Assembly: GCA_910574455.1 (NCBI GenBank)
Contig: CAJSYZ010000005.1
Span: 3,162,001-3,226,000 of the forward strand
From: Trichaptum fuscoviolaceum
Lineage: Eukaryota; Basidiomycota; Agaricomycetes; Hymenochaetales; Trichaptaceae
Length of the DNA stretch: 64,000 bases
Reading direction: 5' to 3'
The notes under the pieces were generated by a model. It searched no databases and had not been told where the DNA came from. It was given only the letters and a program-made list of their open reading frames with translations. Of this stretch, positions 1 through 8,853 are shown piece by piece. The position numbers and the translations under genes were made by a program. Positions within the stretch are counted from its first letter, which is position 1; every line of letters starts with the position of its first letter.

Positions 1-322
1 GTACACTCGTTGCCGGGTACCCGTGATGAGCCTCTACAAGAGTGACGAAGTCCGGGTAGTCTGTGTAGTCGTCCTCGACCAATACTCGTTCGTCTTGCAA
101 GCCCACGATAGCTATACGGTTACGGAAATCCTCAGAGAATGACCCCAAAGCAAGCCTGAAAGCTGATCGTGGGCGCGATTGCTGTCCTGGGGCGGGAGTC
201 TTGCACCAGTCGAGGGCATAGACGGGCCCTAGATGGCGTCGAGCTGAGCATTAGGAAGCTGGCTCAAAGGTCAGGCTGGACATACATGGTGCCTCGTAGT
301 TCAGTAGCGTCGTCTGCGTCAT
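1..322 (-). CDS. DCAF7/WDR68-like WD40 protein, N-terminal part (cut by window edge)
   Basis: Only the first two exons are in the window: 322-286 and 228 to the edge, with a 57-bp intron (GTATGT...CTAG). The protein starts MTQTTLLNYEAPW and runs on through VYALDWCK, RLALGSFSEDFRNRIAIVG and a DEERVLVED-like strand. This matches the start of DCAF7/WDR68/TTG1-type WD40 proteins, which carry a YEAPW-x-VYAMNW motif followed by an RLALGSF strand of the first blade. Family members are adaptor propellers that bind DYRK-type kinases and CUL4-DDB1 ligases. The tryptophan codon is rebuilt exactly across the splice, which supports the intron. The remaining blades lie beyond position 1. Family assignment is fairly secure from a short stretch; the role in this fungus is inferred. 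Confidence 0.75.
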
Positions 323-738
323 GGCATTTACTTCGGTGTTGGACCGTTTGTGCTTCAAAAAGCTAAATATTCGTTGTTGACCGGAGATAGATACGTACTG
401 TGTACTAGTCGCCAGACTCTGGAAGAATTCAAGTTCAAGTAACCAAGTTGCGATGAATGATGATGATCGTGGGAACTCCGAGTCCTTCATTTATAACTAG
501 CCTTCAGGTCAGTCCTGTTGGCCTCCTGCTCATTATTTAGCTCAGCAATGTTTCTCTCGTCACGTACAAGTTGTCTGCGTAAGTGCATCTTAGACTGGGT
601 CCTCAAGTCACTAGTAGTATTGCTCAGTTCTAAGGTACTATGTAGTACCCGCTCAAAAATACCACGTGCAAACTTTGTTCCCCATCTTCCGAGTCAGCAC
701 TGGCTTCAACTCACTCCCCTCCCCACCACCCTGCTAGA
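323..738. other. Intergenic, divergent promoter region
   Basis: This 416-bp stretch separates the start of the WD40 gene from the start of the unknown gene at 739. Small open frames exist but none resembles a gene. The last 80 bp before position 739 are pyrimidine-rich, as is common just upstream of fungal starts. No clear TATA box or operator was seen. Confidence 0.5.
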
Positions 739-1518
739 ATGTCTGCCGAGACCTTTCTACTAGTTCCTCAACACATAACTCCTCATTGGCTTGAACTCTC
801 CGAATCTGAAATTCACATTCGTGTTCAGCGATGTAGGGTTGACGATCTCAACATATTCCTTAAAAAACTGCACGCTTCTGCGGCAGCTCTTAATAAAGAC
901 ATGCTACAGCAAGTCTTCTGTAAAACCAGCGCTATAGATCTCAAGCGCTTGGCTTCTTTATCCCATACCTCTCTACAATCATTTGCCAGCTCGTGCGGAC
1001 TTATTTCCGGCGATGACAATAAACATTGCCATTCCCGCATACAGTTACTGTCCCTCCTTGTCGACGATTGTTTCGGTCCGAACGTCTCTCGCTGTCTTCA
1101 ATCTATTCCTCCTCGCCCATTGATAAACTGTCTAGCACCCGACGCCCAATATCTGTTTCAGATTCCAGAAAATATCATTCGCAAACATCTATCGAAACTC
1201 CCTACCATGGTAATGCGTGATGTGTCGAAGCACGCACACCCTCAGCATCGCGTAGAAATCGTTTACGCTCACAAACAGGTTGTCTCTGAATTTATGGGGT
1301 ATTTATTGTCTCGCAGAGCGCAGGTTTGCTGTTCATCTCTAATTCAACTAACGGACGACTTTCTCTCTATTTCACCCAATGTCGCTCTTCCGTCTTGTTC
1401 TCCAAGTGACCTTATGTTCGAGGTCCTTGCGCAAGAGTTTGGCCGAGATGTGGTCTCCTTACTTGTCGTCCCAGGTTCGCGAGTGGCGCCAATGGTGGGG
1501 ATGGCATCAGTCGCATGA
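739..1518 (+). CDS. Hypothetical protein, about 259 aa
   Basis: One open frame of 259 codons starts at an ATG after a C/T-rich leader. I do not recognise the protein. It is mostly helical-looking and rich in Ser, Leu and His, with several Cys, and has no signal peptide or membrane segment. The 3' end is uncertain. From about 1436 an alternative frame stays open to a stop near 1545 and would end in a Trp/Arg-rich tail, so an undetected intron could change the C terminus. The last coding bases lie in the tandem duplication block, and a damaged copy of this tail sits at 3733-3790, just downstream of the duplicated F-box gene. Existence as a gene is plausible, not certain. Confidence 0.5.
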   Translation: MSAETFLLVPQHITPHWLELSESEIHIRVQRCRVDDLNIFLKKLHASAAALNKDMLQQVFCKTSAIDLKRLASLSHTSLQSFASSCGLISGDDNKHCHSRIQLLSLLVDDCFGPNVSRCLQSIPPRPLINCLAPDAQYLFQIPENIIRKHLSKLPTMVMRDVSKHAHPQHRVEIVYAHKQVVSEFMGYLLSRRAQVCCSSLIQLTDDFLSISPNVALPSCSPSDLMFEVLAQEFGRDVVSLLVVPGSRVAPMVGMASVA

Positions 1519-1744
1519 GATGAGGAGTCTGAGGAGGTCGTCATAGTGAGGCCGACTGTAATTCATTACGCAAAGTGGCATTGTGACCAGGACAGGTGCT
1601 TTTCTAAGATGCTGAGCATCGAAACCTTCCTCCCTTTTTCGAACATGTAGTATTGTATTCTGTATACTAATGGTAACAGTCAAGATTTGGCAAGTTCAGT
1701 GAGGGGTTTAGACTTTTATACAATATATTGTGCTATACTATTGA

Positions 1745-3331
1745 CTACTTGGAAACTACTTCACAAGTAAGGACTATGCCACGCTCTTCACATAGTTGTG
1801 CCGTCGCGGCGAAGACAGGTGGCACAGGAACTTTGACACCGCGGGAGCGGATCAGATGCGTCGCGTATCGTAAGCTTGTTGTTGGATGGAGCGACGAGTA
1901 GTACGCGCTTATGTCTATGAGGGCAAGTGATTCGAATCGTGACATTGATTGGATAAGTCGCAACAGTTTGGATTCTTTCTGAGAAGTCACGATATATTTC
2001 TGTTGCTTTGCATGTGTTCGGCTTGTTTCATCTGTCCGGGGAGTCCATGAAAAGGGGAAGTGAAGGGCAAGATGCCTTAAGCTTGGACAGCCAGGTAAGA
2101 GAAATTCTAACATGAAATCGTAGTCTACGAACCAGTCGAGACTGTGAAGCATCGATTGGGCCAGACTTGCATAAATGTTGGTATACAAAAGGGTGCCGTT
2201 TCTGCATTCTGGCTCGAAAGGTTCGATGAAAAGCTTCTCTAGGTTAATGAGCGCGGCTCCTCCTTCGAACCGCTTAAACGTACGGATTCCCTTCACGTGT
2301 TTCGAGAAAGCCAGAGAAAGTTCTCGGAGGGACTTGGGTCTTTTCGCCTTAAGCAGTGCTCTAACACAATATCTTATGTATTTATCGTTGCCATGAATCT
2401 CGAGGACCTCAATAGATGGGGGAAAAGCTATTACATCGTCGATTTCGCAAGAGATTGATAGGTATCGTAGTTTGGATAATACGGTCAATTTCTTAAATAT
2501 GTGACCGTAGCGAGCGCTGCTATCGTTCTCCTCGCCCGGATTATCAGAGAGCCAGATTGCCTTCACGGAACGGCAAAACCGCGAGATAAATCCCGTAAGG
2601 CTTGCGAATGCCTGTTGATCCACTCCGTTTTCATCCGAATCCATCAGATGAACACTTATTGAGTGTACTTTGGGGAGGCGTCGGAAGAGATCTTGTAAGA
2701 TTGCGTGCTCAAACCTATCTTCGCTAATCGTGTAGTTCAGTGCGAGCTCACGAACCCAAGGACCGAGTAGAGGACTTTGTAGATAATGACGGATATTTGT
2801 ATGATCAGTGATAAGGAGTCGACGTCGGAGTAGATTTTGGGCGTAGGGTGTCCAATTACGATGCGTCAGCGACAACGTCTTCAAAAGGCGGGTCACATCT
2901 CTCTGGAAGTAAGTGCTGTCCCGGGGACACTTCGCCAGTTCGCCGAATGGGACAAAAAGTTGTCCGACGTATTGGAACATGAGATCTACTACAAGCTCCG
3001 GGATTCCACAGGATGAACTGGGAGAGAGCTTCCCGAGTGCACAACGTGAAGATGCATTCTCCTTTCTTTGATCGGATATGTACCGATCGATGTCAGGTAT
3101 GGATTTTAGAGTAAGCTCTTCGACTCTGAAGTCTGCTGAGCAAATAACGTCCATGAATCTCTCAAAAATGAGAGGAGTGATCCCATCTTCAAGAGAGAGC
3201 ATAGCGATTGCCTTGCCATCAATCGGATTTCTGAAGGTAATTTGGTCCAGATCTGGGTTTCCTGGGTCCATGATAAATGTACGCCGTCTACGTGTAGAGA
3301 TTTGGGTTATAAGTTCGTCAATGGCCATCAT
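1745..3331 (-). CDS. F-box-like protein, paralogue A
   Basis: Single-exon gene of 528 aa. Residues about 95-180 contain SSCGIPELVVDLMFQYVGQ followed by a conserved LLKTLSLTHRNWTPYAQNLL stretch, the usual layout of Agaricomycete F-box-like proteins. The rest has leucine-rich strand/helix repeats (LRELSLAFS, LRHLALHFP) like a degenerate LRR domain. Proteins of this type are thought to present substrates to SCF ubiquitin ligases; the substrate here is unknown. The start MMAIDELITQ agrees with the start of the tandem paralogue at 3940-5538. Large lineage-specific F-box families are common in mushrooms. The gene is intact, with no stop or frameshift relative to its paralogue. Confidence 0.7.
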   Translation of the reverse strand: MMAIDELITQISTRRRRTFIMDPGNPDLDQITFRNPIDGKAIAMLSLEDGITPLIFERFMDVICSADFRVEELTLKSIPDIDRYISDQRKENASSRCALGKLSPSSSCGIPELVVDLMFQYVGQLFVPFGELAKCPRDSTYFQRDVTRLLKTLSLTHRNWTPYAQNLLRRRLLITDHTNIRHYLQSPLLGPWVRELALNYTISEDRFEHAILQDLFRRLPKVHSISVHLMDSDENGVDQQAFASLTGFISRFCRSVKAIWLSDNPGEENDSSARYGHIFKKLTVLSKLRYLSISCEIDDVIAFPPSIEVLEIHGNDKYIRYCVRALLKAKRPKSLRELSLAFSKHVKGIRTFKRFEGGAALINLEKLFIEPFEPECRNGTLLYTNIYASLAQSMLHSLDWFVDYDFMLEFLLPGCPSLRHLALHFPFSWTPRTDETSRTHAKQQKYIVTSQKESKLLRLIQSMSRFESLALIDISAYYSSLHPTTSLRYATHLIRSRGVKVPVPPVFAATAQLCEERGIVLTCEVVSK

Positions 3332-3599
3332 CGACGTACTTTAACTTACTTCTATTTCTTTGAAAGCTTGATATGAAATGCGCGATGTTGAGGGAATGCC
3401 GCATGAAACGTGTCGCTCGTCTGATTGTGATTTGCTGCGCGGAGATTTCCGGATCGGCAAATCAGTCACGGTATACTAGTAGAAGTGAGTGCTATGTTAC
3501 AAATGTTATCACCCTAGAATTTATATCCAATAAACTGTCACATAAAATAAAGAAGTGTACTTAGCCCATGGGAGAGAGGATTCAATGATAAATTAATTG

Positions 3600-3695
3600 G
3601 TTCTTCTGGCGTGAGTAGAAGCGTGCAATGTTGCCTTCCGGCTGCTATGTTTTCACTGTGTCACCTGCATTCCGTTCATTGAGCAATGGTTATCT
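3600..3695 (-). pseudogene. RCC1 gene 3'-end fragment left by the tandem duplication
   Basis: The stretch AGAAGCGTGCAATGTTGCC at about 3621 and the bases after it match the 3' coding end of the RCC1 gene at about 6247-6345 (minus strand). Compared with the parent it has several substitutions and a short deletion, and it runs into unrelated sequence near 3700. It has no start or upstream exons and cannot encode a product. It marks one breakpoint of the duplicated block. Confidence 0.75.
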
Positions 3696-3732
3696 CTTTA
3701 CTCATTGTCCGAAATTTGTAAGCTGATCCAGT

Positions 3733-3790
3733 GATGGGTATGGCAAAGCAGTCGCATGAAATGAGGAGGAATTTGAGGAGGTCATGATAA
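3733..3790 (+). pseudogene. 3'-end fragment of the gene at 739-1518
   Basis: The stretch GATGGGTATGGCAAAGCAGT and the following CATGAAATGAGGAGG match 1498-1545, the extreme 3' end of the unknown gene at 739-1518. Only the tail is present, so this is a relic of the tandem duplication. It abuts the RCC1 relic at 3600-3695, which places the duplication joint between about 3695 and 3733. Confidence 0.65.
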
Positions 3791-3939
3791 TAAGGACGAC
3801 GGAAGCCAGGGCAGGCGCTTTTTGACATGCCTAGCATATATGCTTTCCTCCTCTTCTAATATCGTACTATACATCAATGGTAGCATGTACGAGTGTTTGA
3901 GGCTTGGAAGTTCAGTGAGGGGTTCAGAACGTGACTATA

Positions 3940-5538
3940 CTATCGACTATTGGTAGTATAAGATATTACCTTGCAAGTAAAGGCGATGCCACGCTCCTCA
4001 CATAGACGTGCCGTCGCGGCGAAGAGAAGGGGGATAGGAAATTCTGTGCCGCTCGAATGAAGTTGATTCGCTGCGTATCGAATGCTTGCTGATATGAACA
4101 TCGGGGACGGGCTTAAGTTTGTGACGACAAGTGATGCCAATCGCGGCATAGAGCGGATGAGTTGCAACAGGTCAGATTCTCTCTCCGAAGAGTATCTCCG
4201 CTTCGCCAAACCAGTTAGCCTCGTTTCATCTGTCTGGGGAGTCCATGAAAAGGGGAAGTGAAGGACGAGATGCCTTAAATTTTGACAGCCAGGAAAGGGA
4301 AAGTTTATCGTGAATCCGTAGTCTACGAACATGTCGAGGCTGTCAATCATCAATTTGGACATGCTTGCACAGAAGTTGGTATACGTTGAACTGGTCATGC
4401 GTGCAAGCCCAGGTTTGATAAAGAGCCTTTCTAAGCTAAAAAGCGCCGTTCCTCTTTCAACCAATGACACTGGCAGTGGAAGCGCAGGTGTTTCCTTCTC
4501 GTGTTCCGAGAAATCCAGAGAAAGCTCTCGGAGGGACTTGGGTCTTTTTGCCTTGAGCAGTGCTCCAACACAATATCTTATGTATTTATCATTCCCTTGA
4601 ATCTCGAGGACCTCGACGGATAACGGGAGTAATTCGATGTTGTCGATCTCGCAAGAAATTGAAAGGTATCGTAGTTCGGATAATCCGGCCAAAGTCTCAA
4701 ATATGTCACCGTAGCGAGCCCTGCTATCGTTCTCCCCGACAGGATCATCAGAGAGCCAGATTGCCTTCACGAAGCGGGAGAACTGCGAAATAAAACCCGT
4801 AAGGCACGCGAGTACCTCTTGACCCCCTCCGTCCTCGTCCTGCTCCAGCAAGTGAACGGTTATAGACTGGATTTCCGGGAGGCGTCGGAAGAGATCTTGC
4901 AAGATTGCATGCTCAAACCTCAGATTTTCGCCAATCGTGTAGCTAAGTGCGACCTCACGAACCCAAGGACCAAGTAGAGGACTTTGAAGATAACGACGGA
5001 GTTTTGTATGATTTCTGATAACGAGTCGACGTCGGAGTAGATTTTGGGCGTAGGGCGTCCAATTACGATGGGCTAGTGACAACATCTTCAGAAGAGTAAT
5101 CGCATCTCTCTGCAAGTAAACGCTGTTCCAATGATTCTTCGCCATTTCACCGAATGGGACAATGAGTTGTCCGACGTATTGGAATAGGAGGTCTACGACA
5201 AGCTCTGGAATTCCACAGGATGAACTGGGAGAAAGCTTCCCGAGTGCACAACGTGAAGATGCATTCTCCCTCCTTTGATCGGATATGTACCGATCGATGT
5301 CAGGTATAGATCTGAGAGTCAGCTCTTCGACCTTGAAGTCTGCTGAACAAATAACGTCCATGAATTTTCCGAAAGCGAAAGGAGTGATCCCTCCTTCAAG
5401 AGAGAGAATGGCGATTGCCTTGTCTGTCGAGTTTCTGAATGTAATTTGGTCCAGATCTGGGTTTCCCGGGTCCATTATAAGTGTACGCCGTCTAGGTGTA
5501 GAAATTTGGGTTATAAGTTTGTCAATAGCCCGGATCAT
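3940..5538 (-). CDS. F-box-like protein, paralogue B
   Basis: Single-exon gene of 532 aa and close tandem paralogue of 1745-3331. It keeps the SSCGIPELVVDLLFQYVGQ segment and the HRNWTPYAQNLLRRRL stretch, then LRR-like strands such as LRELSLDFS and LRHLVLHFP. Divergence is highest in the last 150 residues and around residues 330-400, as expected if the C-terminal repeats bind the target. It lies next to RCC1 and has a MITE-like element about 100 bp upstream of its start that paralogue A lacks, so its promoter differs. Target and function are unknown. Confidence 0.7.
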   Translation of the reverse strand: MIRAIDKLITQISTPRRRTLIMDPGNPDLDQITFRNSTDKAIAILSLEGGITPFAFGKFMDVICSADFKVEELTLRSIPDIDRYISDQRRENASSRCALGKLSPSSSCGIPELVVDLLFQYVGQLIVPFGEMAKNHWNSVYLQRDAITLLKMLSLAHRNWTPYAQNLLRRRLVIRNHTKLRRYLQSPLLGPWVREVALSYTIGENLRFEHAILQDLFRRLPEIQSITVHLLEQDEDGGGQEVLACLTGFISQFSRFVKAIWLSDDPVGENDSRARYGDIFETLAGLSELRYLSISCEIDNIELLPLSVEVLEIQGNDKYIRYCVGALLKAKRPKSLRELSLDFSEHEKETPALPLPVSLVERGTALFSLERLFIKPGLARMTSSTYTNFCASMSKLMIDSLDMFVDYGFTINFPFPGCQNLRHLVLHFPFSWTPQTDETRLTGLAKRRYSSERESDLLQLIRSMPRLASLVVTNLSPSPMFISASIRYAANQLHSSGTEFPIPLLFAATARLCEERGIAFTCKVISYTTNSR

Positions 5539-5637
5539 CGATGTATGTCAACTTACTTCTGTTTCTTTGAAAATTTGCTATGAACTGCGCGACGTGGAGG
5601 GAATGCCGCAAGAGCGTGTCGCACGTCCGATTGTGAT

Positions 5638-6031
5638 TACTGCTCTTTGCATAACTATGCGGAATCGCAAAAAAAATTGTCAAGGGCCTTGTTACTCTAA
5701 ATGTGACGGCGCTAGATCACGGTCTGGAGCTTCGGAGAGATCCGATGAAAAGCGCCCAAAAAATAGAAATCCTACCAATCGGTTGCTCCGGTCCTTCTGA
5801 TCCGAGAAGTTTGTGGCAACCGGCTGAGCTACAGGTCAGCCAATAAATGTCATCAATCAGCTCCCGGCATATCGGCAATGACTTCACTGACGACACAATC
5901 ATTAAAAAGGGTTCTCAAAGGCCTGTAAATGGTACTCTACTTGGGTTTATCAAGTTCTCACGAATTATCACGCTGTCACAAAGGCCCTCCAAAAATTTCT
6001 CAGATTCCGCATAGAGCTGCAAAGAGCAGTA
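5638..6031. mobile_element. MITE-like element with 29-bp terminal inverted repeats
   Basis: The ends are inverted repeats. From 5638 the left end reads TACTGCTCTTTGCA, three differing bases, then CTATGCGGAATC; the reverse complement of 6003-6031 reads the same apart from those three bases. The 394-bp body has no coding capacity. The tandem paralogue upstream region (about 3400-3445) joins the same flanking bases directly (GATTGTGAT then TGCTGCGCGG), giving an unoccupied site. The flanks allow a 2-bp TA or AT target duplication, which would fit a Tc1/mariner-type source, but this is not proven. Confidence 0.8.
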
Positions 6032-6229
6032 ATGCTGCGCGGGGATTTCCGGATCGGCAAGTCATGATTGGTGTCTAGACGTAAGAAGCGTGCGGTAAGT
6101 CTGTATATTAAGTAGAAGTGAGTGCTATGTTACAAATGCATATTATCGCCTTATAAGTTATATCCAATCGACTGACACATTAAATGAAGAAGTGTACTTA
6201 ATGCAGTGGAGAGGGGGTTTGACGAGAAA

Positions 6230-7986
6230 TCAACTGACTCTTCTAGCTAGAAGCACGCAATGTTGCCCTCCAGCTGCTATGTTTTCAATGTGCCACATCC
6301 ATCCGGAACCATTTGCCTTCCGTTCATCGAGCATCGGTGTTCGTAAACGAGACGGAGTTCTCTGCACTTCTACACGATCACCCAAACCAAGCTGTCCTAC
6401 ACCACCAACACCCCACGCATACGCATGGCCATCATGAGAAACAGCAAGGTTATGGCGAGTCCCAACTGCTATATGAACTATTGGATCTGCTGGAGCCTGT
6501 TGTGAAAATACATCGAAAGGCAAAGCGGTAGGATCGGGAACGCTTGGCGTCGGAGGAGGGGGAAAGGGGATGAGTGTCGGCGTAGCGAGGTGTGGGCCCA
6601 TAGCTGAAAAGTTGAACGATGTATCTTCTTCGGCGAGGTTATTTGCGAGCTCACGCATGGATGGATGGTCATCTGCGAGACCGATGTCCGAGCATCTCCC
6701 ACAGCCGTATACACTTCCATCGTTAAGTAAGAACAGTGAATGATGTTCGCCTCCGCTAATTTCCACAACTTTCCTTCCGTGTCCTAGCACGTTTGGACTC
6801 AATGCAGTCACTTCAGTGGGTAACCAGACAATGTCTTCATCGCCTCCAAGCTCAGCATCTACACCTGTCTGTCGGCGGTTATTCAAGCCCCATGCGTACA
6901 CAATTCCTTTTTCTGTGATCGCGTAGCTGTTATAGTTCCCCGTGGCGATGTACACTATGCGGCGTAGTGCGAGCCGTTCCGGGGCTAAGGCGTTTGCTTT
7001 TCGCCTCTCTATGATACGCCGACCGAGTTGCGCTTGTTGCCCGTTGCCCCAAGCATAGACTGTGCCATGTTGTGTGAGAGCGAGGACATGGTCAGCTCCG
7101 CAAGAGACCTGAACAAATACCTCGTCCGCCAAAGTAGGGAGAGGAACGGGATCTAACTGAGGTGCCGGCTCTTCGGTTGACAGATTGAATCCCAATTGCC
7201 CATCGGATGCCTGGAGAGATTAGCGGCATGAGAACTTCCCGGTTTGTAACTTCGGAATAGAGGTTCCTTACTTACACGAAAGCTTCCCCATGCTCGAAGT
7301 TGCCCTTCCGCGCTCAACGCAATGCTAATACTGTCTCCGGCAGCTACATGCACAGCTCGAAATTGCTCATCAACCAGCTTCTGAACTAGCATTGGTTGCG
7401 ACTCTAAGACCTCAGACTCTATTATTCGGTCAGGAGCGTCAGGATTGGGTACACCCACGGTTGGACGTCCAAGAGCCCCATCGTCGTTTACGCCCCATGA
7501 CCAGACCTGAGAAATGTTATATCAGTATTATGTAGTAATTATGGACAATCAGTCAATCCTTCGTACCCTCCCCAGCTCGTCAATCACAAGCGTATGCATA
7601 CCACCCGCAGCAACACGTTCAATCCCAGCACCTTCTTCCTCACCAAGAACTCCACCTGCTATAGCGCTTTCGAACCAGGCATGCAGCTTTGGGCTGGATT
7701 GCTCATTCATTACGGTGGTCCCAAGTCCAAGCTGTCCCATCTCCCCATTTCCAAATATCAGAAGTTGTCTCGCAGGCCTTAATCGAACTGCGGCCTCGGG
7801 CACACAGTTCATTGGTCTGGGTGGGTCTGGATAAAATGAAATTCATAAGAAGCAAAGATAAGGTGATCTCTCGTGGAATATACCTTCATCGCTTACTACT
7901 TGATCGCTTTTCGTGCGTTTTGCCAGCTGCGGTGCATGGTGTTCGACACCAGGAGAGAGAGGTCGCTTCAAATGCTGTGATACCAT
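6230..7986 (-). CDS. RCC1: RCC1-type Ran guanine nucleotide exchange factor
   Basis: Four exons, 7986-7884, 7826-7567, 7506-7276 and 7210-6230, join in phase to 524 aa; introns are 57, 60 and 65 bp. The N terminus carries a basic stretch (KRPLSPG...AKRTK) that looks like a nuclear signal. RCC1 propeller repeats follow: IFGNGEMGQLGLG, VWSWGVNDDGALG, WGSFRASDGQLG, VYAWGNGQQAQLG, VYAWGLNNRRQTG and YAWGVGGVGQLGLG, with a GG-x-H-x-L/V motif after each. RCC1 loads GTP on Ran at chromatin and so drives nuclear transport and spindle assembly. The length and the blade motifs fit yeast Srm1/Pim1. The 3' end lies inside the tandem duplication, which left a fragment at 3600-3695. Confidence 0.9.
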
Positions 7987-8853
7987 CGGTGTACGACTAA
8001 TGTCGTTGGAGGATTGGACGTACTCTATGTCCGGGGCACCAATGCTATACTTGACAGTCGAGACGGCGAGCTTTATACATAGTTAAGGCATGGTTTTTTG
8101 GAGATGGACGGAGGCAAATTCCAGCAAAGTACAAGGCAAGGTGGGGTGTCACGCTGACGTACAAAAGTGTCACAGAGAAAAAGTTGCATTCTTCGCCTGA
8201 GGCAGTGAGCAACGCAACGGATAATTTTACGCAAAACAAGCTTATACGCATTTGCATAGGCTACATTCCGTGCTACAGACGAAGTTGTCGTCTTTTTGTT
8301 TGAGAAAACATGCGTCTTTTCAGCTGCCCAGTGATTTGTTGTGTTCACGTGACGTCTGCGTGACAGTTGCTTGTGGCGGTGACGGGCGTTTTATTTGGTC
8401 AACCATGCTTTCCTTTTTTGTCCAAACAAAGCTTCTTCCTCTCGAACATCTGGGTCAAGTGCCTACAACATTCTCAGAAATCAAGAATTTATTTTGCTTG
8501 CGACGCGAAACTGACATATACATGAACTCAAATAACTCGCGAAAATGCTGAGACCAATTTTCTCGCAGGAGCGAAGAATTAAAGGCCTTAGCGAATCTGG
8601 TTGCCAAACAATGACTAGAGAACAATAACATCGGGTCGGGCACTTGTCCATTACGCATGTGGTACGCTCGCACGAGAACAATGCACTTGCGCTTCAAAAG
8701 GTCAGAGTGGCCGCAATGTATAATTCCCCTTGGGTGCGACCGCTTTCTTTCACTTCCCCCAGCGCCTCCGTTCACGTTCTCTCATTTCTCTATCTAAAGT
8801 TCTGAGGTCGCCGGACGACTTCACGCACGTCTTCCAGCTTGACTAGTAGAGCT
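7987..8853. other. Divergent promoter region between RCC1 and PRM1
   Basis: An 867-bp stretch with no convincing gene; the short open frames on both strands lack family features or codon continuity. It should hold both promoters. A single ACAAAG at 8426 resembles the core of HMG-box pheromone response sites, which would suit PRM1, but one six-base match is weak. Confidence 0.4.

Larger units (their letters stand above)
1490..3695. repeat. Tandem duplication, distal block
   Basis: This block matches 3733-6345 along its whole length apart from a 394-bp insertion in the other copy. In order it holds the 3' end of the gene at 739-1518, an F-box-like gene, the upstream region of that gene, and a fragment of the RCC1 gene 3' end. 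Short shared stretches that show the match include the run at about 3480-3560 (paired with 6110-6190) and the one at 1695-1715 (paired with 3905-3925). The copies have clearly diverged, so the event is not recent. Confidence 0.85.
3733..6345. repeat. Tandem duplication, proximal block
   Basis: Partner of 1490-3695. It runs from the relic of the 739-1518 gene tail, through the second F-box-like gene, into the true 3' end of RCC1. Its extra length comes mainly from the MITE-like insertion at 5638-6031. Confidence 0.85.

Noticed and set aside
8426..8431. ACAAAG as a pheromone response element of PRM1
   Set aside because: A six-base match is expected by chance in an 870-bp region and no cluster of sites was seen.
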